Under the pieces are notes generated by a model that was not told where the DNA came from, made no database searches, and worked only from the letters and a program-made list of their open reading frames with translations. From NCBI GenBank assembly GCA_038030265.1, contig CM075938.1:44199189-44263188 (forward strand): a DNA stretch of 64,000 bases, written 5' to 3'. This document shows positions 1 to 9,657 of the stretch, in pieces. Numbering within the stretch: the stretch's first letter is position 1; each line of letters starts with the position of its first letter. This DNA is from Corythucha ciliata (lineage: Eukaryota; Arthropoda; Insecta; Hemiptera; Tingidae). Position numbers and translations under genes: made by a program.

Positions 1-273
1 GCCCGTGAAGGATCAAAATTAATAAACTCGGTCAAATAGCTGGCTGAAACAACTGCTAAACATGACTGGAGTGCACAGTGCAGAACGACATTGGAATTCT
101 TTTAATTTCCCCCCACTCGTCATTAGGTCAGGAAAGAAAAACTTCAATAATATGATAAGATACAGTAGGAGATATATTTATTTATGTAGATTTTCTTGAT
201 AAAAGACTGGCATTCATGATATAAATCCTTGAATAATTAATCAAGGTCACGTGAGGGTTAAAATAAAAATCAC

Positions 274-319
274 TTAATTAGCTGCAGTTCGCTCCACTGA
301 GCGAACTGTAGCTAATTAA
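274..319. repeat. Perfect 21 bp stem hairpin
   Basis: Two 21-base arms, TTAATTAGCTGCAGTTCGCTC-type, face each other across a 4-base loop (cact) with at most one mismatch. The same hairpin lies at 5410-5455 in the second copy of the duplicated segment. It is not followed by a T-run suggesting a pol III terminator. Function unknown. Confidence 0.8.
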
Positions 320-1072
320 TAAAAAGAAGAGCCTTATTTGTCTTTATCTACGTTCCCACTTCCCATCCTCCAGAATCTTTGTCCTACTTGTTTCCTCGCA
401 CGATTCTCTTTGATAATTTACTCTACTGTATAACTGTATTAGAAGGCGACAGATCTCCTGGAAGCATGCATTCCAATTTTCCAATTTCCAATCCAAGTCG
501 GACTCGAAAGTCAAAACCCATGCGATTTGACGGAGTTATGCAGGCCCGCAGCCTGACATGAGCACACATGTGTTTGAGAGTGCAGAAGGGCCACCGAGTG
601 GCGCTGCTTAGTGGTTGTTGGTCGTACGATGGAGACGTGAAAGTGCCTCGCCTTTTTGGATACTCTGTCCCTCTCTCTTCTCTTCATGACTTGCAGCATA
701 CCGAGGTCACGGTTCGGAGGGGGCACTCAAAGAGCATGAAGATGATGGGAACAGGGGCTTAGCCAGAGGGGGGCAGTTGCCCTCCCCTAGACTCGAAAGT
801 GAAGAATCAGTAGCGCCGATTCTATACAAATATCCATGATTCCATGGTCAGCGGTGTGACCCCAAATTACTTCGTTGTCGGGGGTCTTCACTTACTTTTG
901 TTGGGTTTGTCCAAGAAATGGGATATCGACAGGCAAGAAAAATGAGACTTCGTGATTTTAAGACTTTTATTTTGAACACTACAGTCTAGACTAGATAAAC
1001 GAAACTGATCAATTATAAAATATTACCGTAAATCAAATAGAGGGAGGAATAAACTTTTTACAGAGGGATATA

Positions 1073-2524
1073 CAGGATGGAACAGGATAAGTGTGACAAA
1101 AAAAATTGGGTGAAAATAGGCCTCATTTGCGATCGAAAACACTCTATAAACCATGGTCCGAAAATCAAAATCCTACGAGATATGATTTTTTAAACGTTTT
1201 TTGAGGCTTGCATCACTTTTCTTAACTAAATGCGAATAGATCAGTTTACAGCTGACATTTGCAACTTTTGACGATGGATTTGGAAAGAGCACACTTTTTT
1301 CTGACAGGAATAGCCATTTTCGATAAAATTAAACTATTTTCTGTGGGCTTGAGAGATGCTCAAAGTTTTGCAAATCGTGGATCTCTAATTTTTCAAAAAA
1401 TTCAGCCTCCACTTCTCCACACTGAATCTAAGCGTATCGACATCCCATGGGTCGGAAAAACTTCTTCGATTTGTCCTTTTTAAAATTACTCATGAACGTT
1501 TTTTTAGTTCTTCAGCGAGTTTTCGGCAGAAAGGCCATTTCTTGGAAAAAAAAAAATGATTTTTCTCTTAAAAATCGCATGTTTTGACCAACCCAATTTG
1601 AACGAGCTTTGTGATTCAAAACATGCTAAAACTCATTAAAGCCTTATCCAAAGTTTTCCTTCGAACCGAATGGAATGCGCACTCCTACCAAAATATCAAA
1701 AACTGTCGCTCCGGCAGCTGGCTGTCGGCAAGGGTGCATTTCACTACTGCAAATTTCGGCGTGTTTAGCTGTTATTCGACGAAATTAGTGCACTTAATGA
1801 CTCTACTTGTTGTTACCAATTTCCGATTCGAATACGAATTCGAAATTCGCAGTAGAGAAATGCACTCTATCCGACAGCTAGCTGCGGGAGCGACATTTTT
1901 TGAACTTTGACAGGCGTACACAGTCCGTCCCGTTCAAGGGAAAACTTTGGATGATGCTTTAATGACGTCAATCATGCTAAAAAACACAAAGCTCGTTCAA
2001 ATGTTGTAGGTCGAAACAAGCGATTTTGTAGAGAAAAACCATTCTTTTTTCTAAGAAATGGTCATTCCTGCCGAAAAATCACTGATTAACTAAAAATACG
2101 TTCATGAGTAATTTCAAAAAGGACACATTGGGGAAGTTTTTCCGACCCATGGGATGTCGGTGCGCTCAAATTTCGAAAAGAAAAGCGGGGGTTGACTTTT
2201 TCGAAAAATTAGAAATCCTCGATTTGCAAAACTTTGAGCAGCTCAAGAGCCCCCAGAAAATGGTTGAATTTTATCGTAAATGGCTAATCCTGACAGAAAA
2301 AAATGTGCTGTTTCCGAATCTGTCATCAAAAGTTGCAAAATGTCAGCTGGAAACTGAGTTATTCCCATTTAGTTGAGAAAAGTGACGTGAGTCATAATAA
2401 ACGTTAGAAAAATCATATCTCGTAGGGTTTTGATTTTCGGACCATGATACAAAGGTGTTTTCGATCACAAATGAGGCCTACTTTCACCCAATTTTTTTTG
2501 TCACACTTATCCTGTTCCACCCTG
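1073..2524. mobile_element. Long-hairpin (foldback) DNA element, 1.45 kb, TA target duplication
   Basis: The ends are CAGGATGGAACAGGATAAG on the left and the reverse complement of CAGGGTGGAACAGGATAAG on the right. Complementarity continues through almost the whole element: the segment near 1704-1757 pairs with 1835-1895, and 1252-1290 pairs with 2305-2350. Only roughly the central 70 bases pair poorly. Flanks are TA at 1071-1072 and 2525-2526; the intact site at about 6200-6220 shows one TA and no insert. There is no transposase; the frames at 1259-1483, 1611-1910 and 2104-2376 are arm sequence read through. The TA duplication points to Tc1/mariner-type mobilisation in trans (inference). Confidence 0.9.
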
Positions 2525-2642
2525 TATATGTATATTGATATTGTTTGTGTGATCGCTTAGACTACGAGGGTTAGTAGGTAATGCATGCATGAAACTGTAG
2601 CCGTAGGAGCCTACGTTGTCTGTCTTCCCTCGTTGAGGTGCG

Positions 2643-2683
2643 TTAGAAACGAACCGGTTTCGGCTGCTCGCCATCTTCAGCGC
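2643..2683 (-). other. Hammerhead-like core inside the duplicated segment
   Basis: On the minus strand CTGAAGA (fits CUGANGA) is followed by a short GC stem and then GAAAC, the order of a hammerhead ribozyme core. Similar words occur in terminal repeats of Penelope-like retroelements, some of which are known to carry hammerheads. Stem I does not pair convincingly next to the core, so cleavage activity is doubtful. The second copy of the segment ends inside this motif and reads TTGAAGA. Confidence 0.25.
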
Positions 2684-5136
2684 CTGTAAGTACAACTGAA
2701 ACTGTGTGTGTGGTTCTGGTGTCACCCCCCTGTATTTATACCCCCGTCGTAAGCCCTCCCTTTCACTTTCCCCCACTGTCACCCCTGTTGTGTATGTTTA
2801 CAATGAAAAAGTCCGTTATTTTCTGTCTTTTGTCAGGCTGTCTTAGGATGTTACGTGAGGTGGTTGCGTCGGATGTATTGGTTTTTTGGCCTCAGGTGAG
2901 GTGTTTTGGGTCGCCTTTCTTTTTATTGGATAGACCTCCTTTAGAGGAGCAAAGATGATGCTTCCCTCGAACGTTTTTTGTTTGTAAATTTCCATGTTCT
3001 CCAGTATGTTTAGTCTTCGTCCTTTCTGTCGGTTAGTCAGAGATTTTTCTCAATAATTGAATCCGTGAATTAACCATTTATCTCAATTTCAGCCCAACAT
3101 TAGCGTTTTTTTCAATTTTGGTCTAAATTAAGTGGGCTCGAATATTAGCACTTTCCAAACTTTTATCAGCTTACTTGCCCCCGGCGAGAACAGCACAGAA
3201 TAATAAGTGCGCCCTCTCAATTTTGGCCGCCCACGAGGAGGCGCGAATTATAGTGCTTTCCGTTTGCACTAACTTCCTTTGCAAAAACCCGGGAGATGCC
3301 AAAATTCCACATTAAAAAAAAAATTTACTACTGCAGGCCACGGGCGGGCCATTATGAAAGGCTCAACGGGCCACTTCTTGGCCACCCCTGAATACTTATT
3401 GGAGGTTTTGCACCAATGCCTCAACTATTCTGTCTAAAAACAACTACCCCCAACCATTCATTGTATGCTTGTTTGATGAAAAAGTCCTCCCAGAAACTCT
3501 ATTTGACCAAGACTTGGAACATTTTGCCTAAAAATCACATTTTTCAGCCTTAATGATCGAATCTTTGCCCCAAATTGACCAGATTGAGCTCTATATTGCT
3601 GGCTGTTCATAAAATAATATCGACCATTCAGCCATCGTTAGTGGTTTTTTTTTAAGAGAAAAAAGTGGCAATTTCAAGGTCAAGCAGCTAAGAATTTTCT
3701 TCTGAAATGTGCATACGGCTCAGAAAATGGCTACAAAAGGCAAATTTGACTCCTCATACATCCAACCACCAACCGGCCAAAAGCCGCCAATCTCCGACCG
3801 ACAGTAGGAGATAGTTTCTTCTGGACTTGCATCCCCGTATATATGTATATATAAAAATGGCTTTTTAACTTCAACGTGCGGGCAGAGCGCGTTAACGGGA
3901 GCGGAAATTCGAACCCAGAAACCTCTTTATCCCCCCCCCCCATTCCAATCCCCTACCCAAATGGGTTTCCGTACTACGTCCTTGGACTCAAAAACAATTA
4001 AAATTCCATTTATTATTAAATAAAATTAAATATTTTATACACGTAGAATCAATGAATATAAAAACAGCATCAGACCTCACCCCAACCTCATTATAAAGAA
4101 ACTTGGATTATCACAAATTATTTGAGAATTTGAACTCAGTGAAAGAATAATAACTGGCGGCTGACTTGAGAGTCCACTAACTCTTCTTCACATTTGAGGT
4201 CCTCCTTTTGTGTGCCAAGTAAATCGTCCAAAAGAAACCGATGAAGTTGACCACTAAAACTCGCAACTGCATTTTTTTTTTTTTTTGAAGTACAGATGGT
4301 TTTAGGGTTATTTCTTATCAAACAATTATTCGTTTGCCGTCCGGGACGTATTGCAAAAATAGTCCAATAGCGTACGTCCGACAAACGAACAGGGTGTTAA
4401 TGAGGTCATACCATAGGAGGAACAAGCCATAAGTTCACCAGCTGAAGGATCGTCAAATATTTCCAGTTTGCTTCAAGGACGGTCCAGTACAATTTCGACA
4501 TTTGGGTCATTGCTTCATCGCTGTTTTTCCCCTGAAAATCGTATTTTTTGGTAGATGATACAGAACCTTTTGAGGATTTTTCACGCTTACTTCGAATCGT
4601 GCCAACATGTAGAGAGACAGAAACTGATAGAATGGCGCGTACATGAATCTCTCGACCAAAAGTTTCTTAACAACGGAAGACCGCGAAGCATCTCTGATTA
4701 TTCCGTCGAGTGTAATGTAAAAATAGTGAGGCACCGCTCCTCCAAATAATAGCCTGATGGTTAAGCGGAATTACAGAGCCATAATTCATTTATGTCGTTC
4801 GAACATTTGGTAGGTACCCGAATAAGGCGAAAGCTTTCACGCTTTTCCAGTCAATCTCTTTCCTCCCAGCGATACACTGTGACGAAATGTTACCTAAAGT
4901 AGCAATGACACAACTAAAAAATTTCCTAATTTCAGTCGAATTTGATTTTCTCAACGCCAAACAAAAGCACACTTACCTCGAAATTGCCTTAGTTCTCACT
5001 GGGTTGAAATATAGAGCTTGCAGGTAGTTCGAGAATAATGTGAAACCCAGAGATTGAACACTTTTTGACAAACTCATTTTTGTGAAAGGTACTAAATCAC
5101 AACGATGTCACTTCTTAATGAAATTAAATTTAAACT
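2680..5136. other. Spacer between duplicated segments, no gene recognised
   Basis: I see no supported gene in these 2.4 kb. A short minus-orientation patch of family A repeat lies at about 3048-3135, a C-run at 3930-3940 and a T-run at 4270-4285. The open frames (2704-2958 +, 4136-4384 -, 4507-4734 -) are short, of skewed composition, and match no family I recognise. Confidence 0.5.
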
Positions 5137-6359
5137 GCCCGTGAAGGATCAAAATTAATAAACTCGGTCAAATAGCTGGCTGAAACAACTGCTAAACATG
5201 ACTGGAGTGCACAGTGCAGAACGACATTGGAATTCTTTTAATTTCCCCCCACTCGTCATTAGGTCAGGAAAGAAAAACTTCAATAATATGATAAGATACA
5301 GTAGGAGATATATTTTTTTATGTAGATTTTCTTGATAAAAGGCTGGCATTCATGATATAAATCCTTGAATAATTAATCAAGGTCACGTGAGGGTTAAAAT
5401 AAAAATCACTTAATTAGCTGCAGTTCGCTCCACTGAGCGAACTGTAGCTAATTAATAACAAGAAGAGCCTTATTTGTCTTTATCTACGTTCCCACTTCCC
5501 ATCCTCCAGAATCTTTGTCCTACTTGTTTCCTCGCACGATTCTCTTTGATAATTTACTCTACTGAACAACTGTATTAGAAGGCGACAGATCTCCTGGAAG
5601 CATGCATTCCAATTTTCCAATTTCCAATCCAAGTCGGACTCGAAAGTCAAAACCCATGCGATTTGACGGAGTTATGCAGGCCCGCAGCCTGACATGAGCA
5701 CACATGTGTTTGAGAGTGCAGAAGGGCCACCGAGTGGCGCTGCTTAGTGGTTGTTGGTCGTACGATGGAGACGTGAAAGTGCCTCGCCTTTTTGGATGCT
5801 CTGTCCCTCTCTCTTCTCTTCATGACTTGCAGCATACCGAGGTCACGGTTCGGAGGGGGCACTCAAAGAGCATGAAGATGATGGGAACAGGGGCTTAGCC
5901 AGAGGGGGGCAGTTGCCCTCCCCTAGACTCGAAAGTGAAGAATCAGTAGCGCCGATTCTATACATATATCCATGATTCCATGGTCAGCGGTGTGACCCCA
6001 AATTACTTCGTTGTCGGGGGTCTTCACTTACTTTTGTTGGGTTTGTCCAAGAAATGGGATATCGACAGGCAAGAAAAATGAGACTTCGTGATTTTGAAGA
6101 CTTTTATTTTGAACACTACAGTCTAGACTAGATAAACGAAACTGATCAATTATAAAATATTACCGTAAATCAAATAGAGGGAGGAATAAACTTTTTACAG
6201 AGGGATATATATGTATATTGATATTGTTTGTGTGATCGCGACTACGAGGGTTAGTAGGTGATGCATGCATGAAACTGTAGCCGTAGGAGCCTACGTTGTC
6301 TGTCTTCCCTCGTTGAGGTGCGTTAGAAACGAACCGGTTTCGGCTGCTCGCCATCTTCA
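5137..6359. repeat. Segmental duplication, copy 2 (uninterrupted)
   Basis: This segment begins with the same words as base 1 of the window and follows it colinearly to the words at 2679. It lacks the 1,452 bp insert of copy 1 and preserves the pre-insertion site at about 6200-6220. Homology stops at 6359, where the family A repeat and the left arm of a distant inverted repeat begin. Confidence 0.9.
5410..5455. repeat. Perfect 21 bp stem hairpin, second copy
   Basis: Identical in layout to the hairpin at 274-319, carried along in the duplicated segment. Confidence 0.8.
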
Positions 6360-6756
6360 ATAATTCGCAGCAAAAATTGAAAAAAATCACCAATTAGCGC
6401 AGCTAAAATTAAGAAAAACGGTAATTTTCAGTTCAAATTAGGGAAAAGTGCTAATTCTCAGTCAAAAATGGAAAAAAATGCTAATTTGCAGTTTAAATTG
6501 AGTCAAACGGCAATTCTTGGCAAAAATTGACAAAACTCGGTAGGTAATGCACGGGTTGGAAACGCTAGCACGCTGCTAAAATTTAGAAAAAGCGAAAAAT
6601 CGGTGCTAAAATTGAGAAACATCACTTTCTCGAATTGAGTGTCGTGAAATTTATAATTTAAAAATAATGATTTTTTGACGGAAATGGATGGATAGATGTA
6701 CATTTTTTGGTTTGAAAAAAAAAAAAAAAAATTACATGTATAGTCCAGTCAACGAA
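6357..6756. repeat. Left arm of a 400 bp inverted repeat (family A units)
   Basis: The reverse complement of this stretch is found at 12037-12439 with high identity, including a unique-looking part (gacggaaatggatggataga) and a homopolymer run. Both arms end with tagtccagtcaacgaa on the inner side. The outer half is made of ~30 bp family A units such as gctaattctcagtcaaaaat. The arms enclose about 5.3 kb. They could be terminal inverted repeats of one compound element or two inverted copies of a dispersed repeat. Confidence 0.85.
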
Positions 6757-6817
6757 TGATTCTAGAAGGAATGAGCGAAAGCAGAAATTTTGACTCCGGA
6801 ACCATGTTTGGACTAGT

Positions 6818-7130
6818 TTTTTTTTTTTTTCTTCTTCTTCTTGAGGGTACGGACTCGGATCTACCGAGCCCGCTGGCGGCTAAGCTCGTGTGGCTCTTAC
6901 ACCATACCCTGTAACTCCATCAGCTGTGCACTGCACACCCGTACTACGCGGGCGTTTCGGTCGATGCGCGGTTTGTCATACGCACACCGCCGTGAACGCC
7001 CACACGAAGCCGAGTGAGCCGTGTCACAGCTCGCCGCAGCCTTATAGTGTAATGGGCAATAGCTGGATTCGAACCCAGGCCCGCTGGGTTACGAAGCGAG
7101 TATTGTATCCATTACACCATCGAGGCGCTG
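6818..7130 (-). mobile_element. tRNA-derived SINE
   Basis: Read on the minus strand it starts with a tRNA-like head having an intact A box (TGGTGTAATGG) and B box (GGTTCGAATCC). A GC-rich body of about 230 bases follows, and it ends in a (AAG)n/poly(A) tail, seen on the plus strand as T14 then CTTCTTCTT. The perfect 12-base target duplication GTTTGGACTAGT lies at 6806-6817 and 7131-7142. The anticodon position reads CGT (threonine-like), but the anticodon stem is broken, so this is a retroposon head and not a working tRNA. Transcription would be by RNA polymerase III. Confidence 0.88.
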
Positions 7131-7142
7131 GTTTGGACTAGT

Positions 7143-7473
7143 TAGGAGGTAAACATACTAAAAGTCCCCACCCCTAGGAGGTGAGCCCCAGTGGGGGGAG
7201 CACAAAGAAGGTACCATTTTTCGGATTTTCACTGATATCTCGAAAACAGAGCATCGTAGGCAAACCTTTTGTGATAACCAATTAAAGCTGACATAAATAT
7301 CAGAAACTTTTGTCATATGCATGTTTCACTAAGTCCTGACCGTTCTCGAAATACATGCCCTGCAAAAGTAAAAATGTCCGAAAAAAATATTTTTATTCCT
7401 TACATTCTTTTATATCGTCTAACCCGTTTATCCTAGGGGATTATTTTTCTGATGTACTGATGACGCGACAATG
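7143..7473. other. No gene seen
   Basis: AT-rich sequence with no supported feature. It precedes the hAT fragment and could be non-coding hAT sequence, but I cannot show it. Confidence 0.4.
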
Positions 7474-7884
7474 GCTGTCAACTTCGATGTGACATTCGAT
7501 TAAATCGGTCGTGATAAGAAGTACACCGATGACGAGAAGATTGAAGAATGGAAGAAAAATAATGCTTCTACTTCTACCGAAGCTCGATGTCTGGAATTAT
7601 TCAAACACTTGGACTCTTCCGACGTTCCTTTGCCAAACGTGAAAAAGATCTGTACATTCGTACTATCTTTGCCAGGGTCCAGCGCATCCATCGAAAGACT
7701 ATTTTCTGTCATCAACAACTACTGGACTGATGAGAAGAGTCAGCTCAACACTGACTCGCTCAAACAAGTCATGCAAGAGTACTTCAATGTTGAGGAAACC
7801 TGTTCCTTGTCAGTCTTTTCGTCAGGGGGGAGGGGGCTAGACTCAAATTCCCCCACCCCCACCCCTCAACATAATCCGTGGTAA
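7474..7884 (+). pseudogene. hAT transposase C-terminal dimerisation fragment
   Basis: After an in-frame stop at 7501-7503 the frame runs 7504-7884. It contains LPGSSASIERLFSVINNYWT followed by a conserved-looking helix, the hallmark of the hAT C-terminal dimerisation region. No DUF4371 or catalytic-core sequence is visible upstream, so it is a remnant of the last ~100 residues of a transposase. The motif differs from that of the larger hAT element at 30-34 kb (AERSFSALSCLKTKLR), so it belongs to a different hAT lineage. A G-rich stretch after 7825 probably ends the coding part. No visible TIR or target duplication can be assigned. Confidence 0.75.
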
Positions 7885-9077
7885 AAGGATGAAAATCACT
7901 TAATCTATTTTACATTTAAAGGATTTGTCGAATTTCGTAGCAGTTTTTTCTTGGAAAGGAGTAGGTATATTTTTCCGTTGAAGTATCAAAACCGCCAAGA
8001 TCAAATTTTTCTTGCATTATAGCGTTGATGTACATATTTGTTCATAGCGAATTAAATTATGGAAACGAAAACAATTAAAGTTGTATGAAGAAAAAAAGTT
8101 AAAATTGGAGGCAACTGTTGCCAAAAGAGGGGCGAAATAACCACGGTTTCATTAATCAAGGGCCAGTTCAAAGAGCTGAATCGATAGTTATCGGTCAAAA
8201 TTCCCGGTTTTGTGACCAAACAATTAGTCCAAGGTGCTAAGATTGCTCGTGTAATGTACAAAACCGGTGTAAACCGATTCCGGGAACTGGTTAATATTTT
8301 CTAGTATGAATATCAAGCAACAAAACTTCCAGTTTTTTGGTCAAGAAACAGAATTTTACCTTTACCGATTTAAGGCCCACCGGGCGAGGCGAATTCTGGA
8401 CCCTTAGGGCTAATGTTCCTGGTTCTATTCTATTTTGGTACATAGTACTTGAAGAACTAAGTGTCTAGGAAAAGTTTACGGTGGGATTTTCTGTGACAAA
8501 TTGTGATTTTTGTAGCGAAACGTGTGCCTACAGAGCAAAATCATGAGGTAAATGTTTCATTTTTGTGAGGCAAAATATCCAGTTTGAAAGACTAAATTTT
8601 CATCAGTCAACTAGTCAGTCCTTGGCTTATATACCTCTATATTTTGAGGCTAAGTTTGTTGGTTTATGAATCGTCAATTTGTAATTTTTTCGCAATTTCT
8701 GATCGCATTGTGAGTTAGTGATGAAAAATGGGTCTCTGTATAGCGTATACATCCATATCATCAGCCAAATGACTCGTTATTGGTAGAGAAAATCAAATTT
8801 TGGGGATTTGAAACTACGATTGTAATGCGGATCCTGTATTTCTGTATAAAAGAAACTAGAATAGAACGAATTTGGCCCCGGGAAACACCTTGGAATTCAC
8901 CCCACTGCATTCACGTCTGCTGTATCCGCGTATGTCCCGATTATTTGTTGACACTTTTCGACAGTATACAACTTTTCTTGATCTTCTTCTGGGGCCCTAA
9001 AGGTCTAGATCCGACGCTGCACCGGAGCTCGGCAGATGAATTGAAAAATACACAAAATAATTGATACGAGAGTTTCT
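7885..9077. other. No gene seen
   Basis: Low-complexity AT-rich sequence without recognisable repeats or coding evidence. The frames 8052-8261 (-) and 8780-9064 (+) have no family resemblance. Confidence 0.45.
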
Positions 9078-9657
9078 GTCGCCGGTGTTTTAATTGAAGA
9101 AGTAAATTAATTAACTGATTTTACCCGGACGACACGGAAAGGCAAAGCTTAACACAATTCGAGCTTCGAGAAAAACCCGTAACGGGTTCAAATCCCGTCG
9201 GGGAGCCCATTTTTTCTCGAAGCTCGAATTGTGTTAAGGGGGCCACACACGGTCAAACATGCTTGACAAGCATGGTTTTATTAGTTGCGCTCGTCAAGTA
9301 TGTTTGACGTTTGACGCCGCACCCTCACGGTCAAACTTGCCGTCAAGCTTCAACTTCAAACGCGCGCCCAAGCTTCACCAGTGTCCCAATACCCTTTTTT
9401 CTCGATGGTTGACACACACGATCAAATCTGTTTGTCAACCCGTTTTGCGAGCAAATTTTATGGCAGTGACTGAAAAGCGTCAAACGTGATGTCAAACTTT
9501 CAAACCTTCAAACATGACCCCACACACGACCAAACCTGCTTGTCAAGCGGGGTTGGCAAACCACGCTTGTCAAGCATGTTATCGTGTGTGGCCCGCATTA
9601 GGCTTTGCCTTTCCGTGTCATCCGGGTAAAATCAGTTAATTAATTTACTTCTTTAAC
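9078..9657. mobile_element. tRNA-containing inverted-repeat element, copy 1 (carries a nested MITE)
   Basis: The outer arms 9096-9148 and 9601-9653 are inverted copies of a sequence with ACCCGGACGACACGGAAAGG. Inside, a second inverted pair (aattcgagcttcgagaaaa) flanks the 3' half of a tRNA at 9182-9206: a T-arm with GGGTTCAAATCCC and an acceptor strand. This is followed by CCA and TTTTTT. The left edge carries GTCGCCGGTGTT, also seen at the edges of the 53 kb and 58.8 kb copies. A MITE at 9237-9597 is inserted in the right half. There is no coding capacity. Confidence 0.75.
9237..9597. mobile_element. 361 bp MITE nested in the tRNA element, TTA target duplication
   Basis: The ends are inverted: AGGGGGCCACACACGGTCAAA on the left and the reverse complement of TGCGGGCCACACACGATAACA on the right. 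TTA occurs at 9234-9236 and 9598-9600. Removing the insert restores the host element's arm junction (gtgttaggctttgcc). A 3 bp TWA duplication is typical of PIF/Harbinger elements. The interior is full of iterated words related to TCAAACnTGCTTGTCAAGC in both orientations. Confidence 0.82.

Larger units (their letters stand above)
1..2679. repeat. Segmental duplication, copy 1 (interrupted)
   Basis: Bases 1-1072 and 2525-2679 match 5137-6359 almost base for base, with scattered single substitutions and small indels. The copy begins at the window edge, so its true left end is unknown. It is split at 1073-2524 by the hairpin element listed separately. I see no convincing host gene in it; open frames such as 511-726 (-) occur in both copies but are short and resemble no family I know. 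A word resembling hAT-type termini (CAGGGGCTTAGCCAGAGGGG) starts near 752. Confidence 0.9.

Noticed and set aside
1259..2376. Open frames of 74-99 codons inside the 1.45 kb hairpin element
   Set aside because: Arm sequence only; frames in the two arms are not related as a duplicated protein would be, and no transposase motif is present.
7035..7130. tRNA gene (anticodon CGT) on the minus strand
   Set aside because: Anticodon stem is broken and the unit is the head of a SINE with tail and target duplication.
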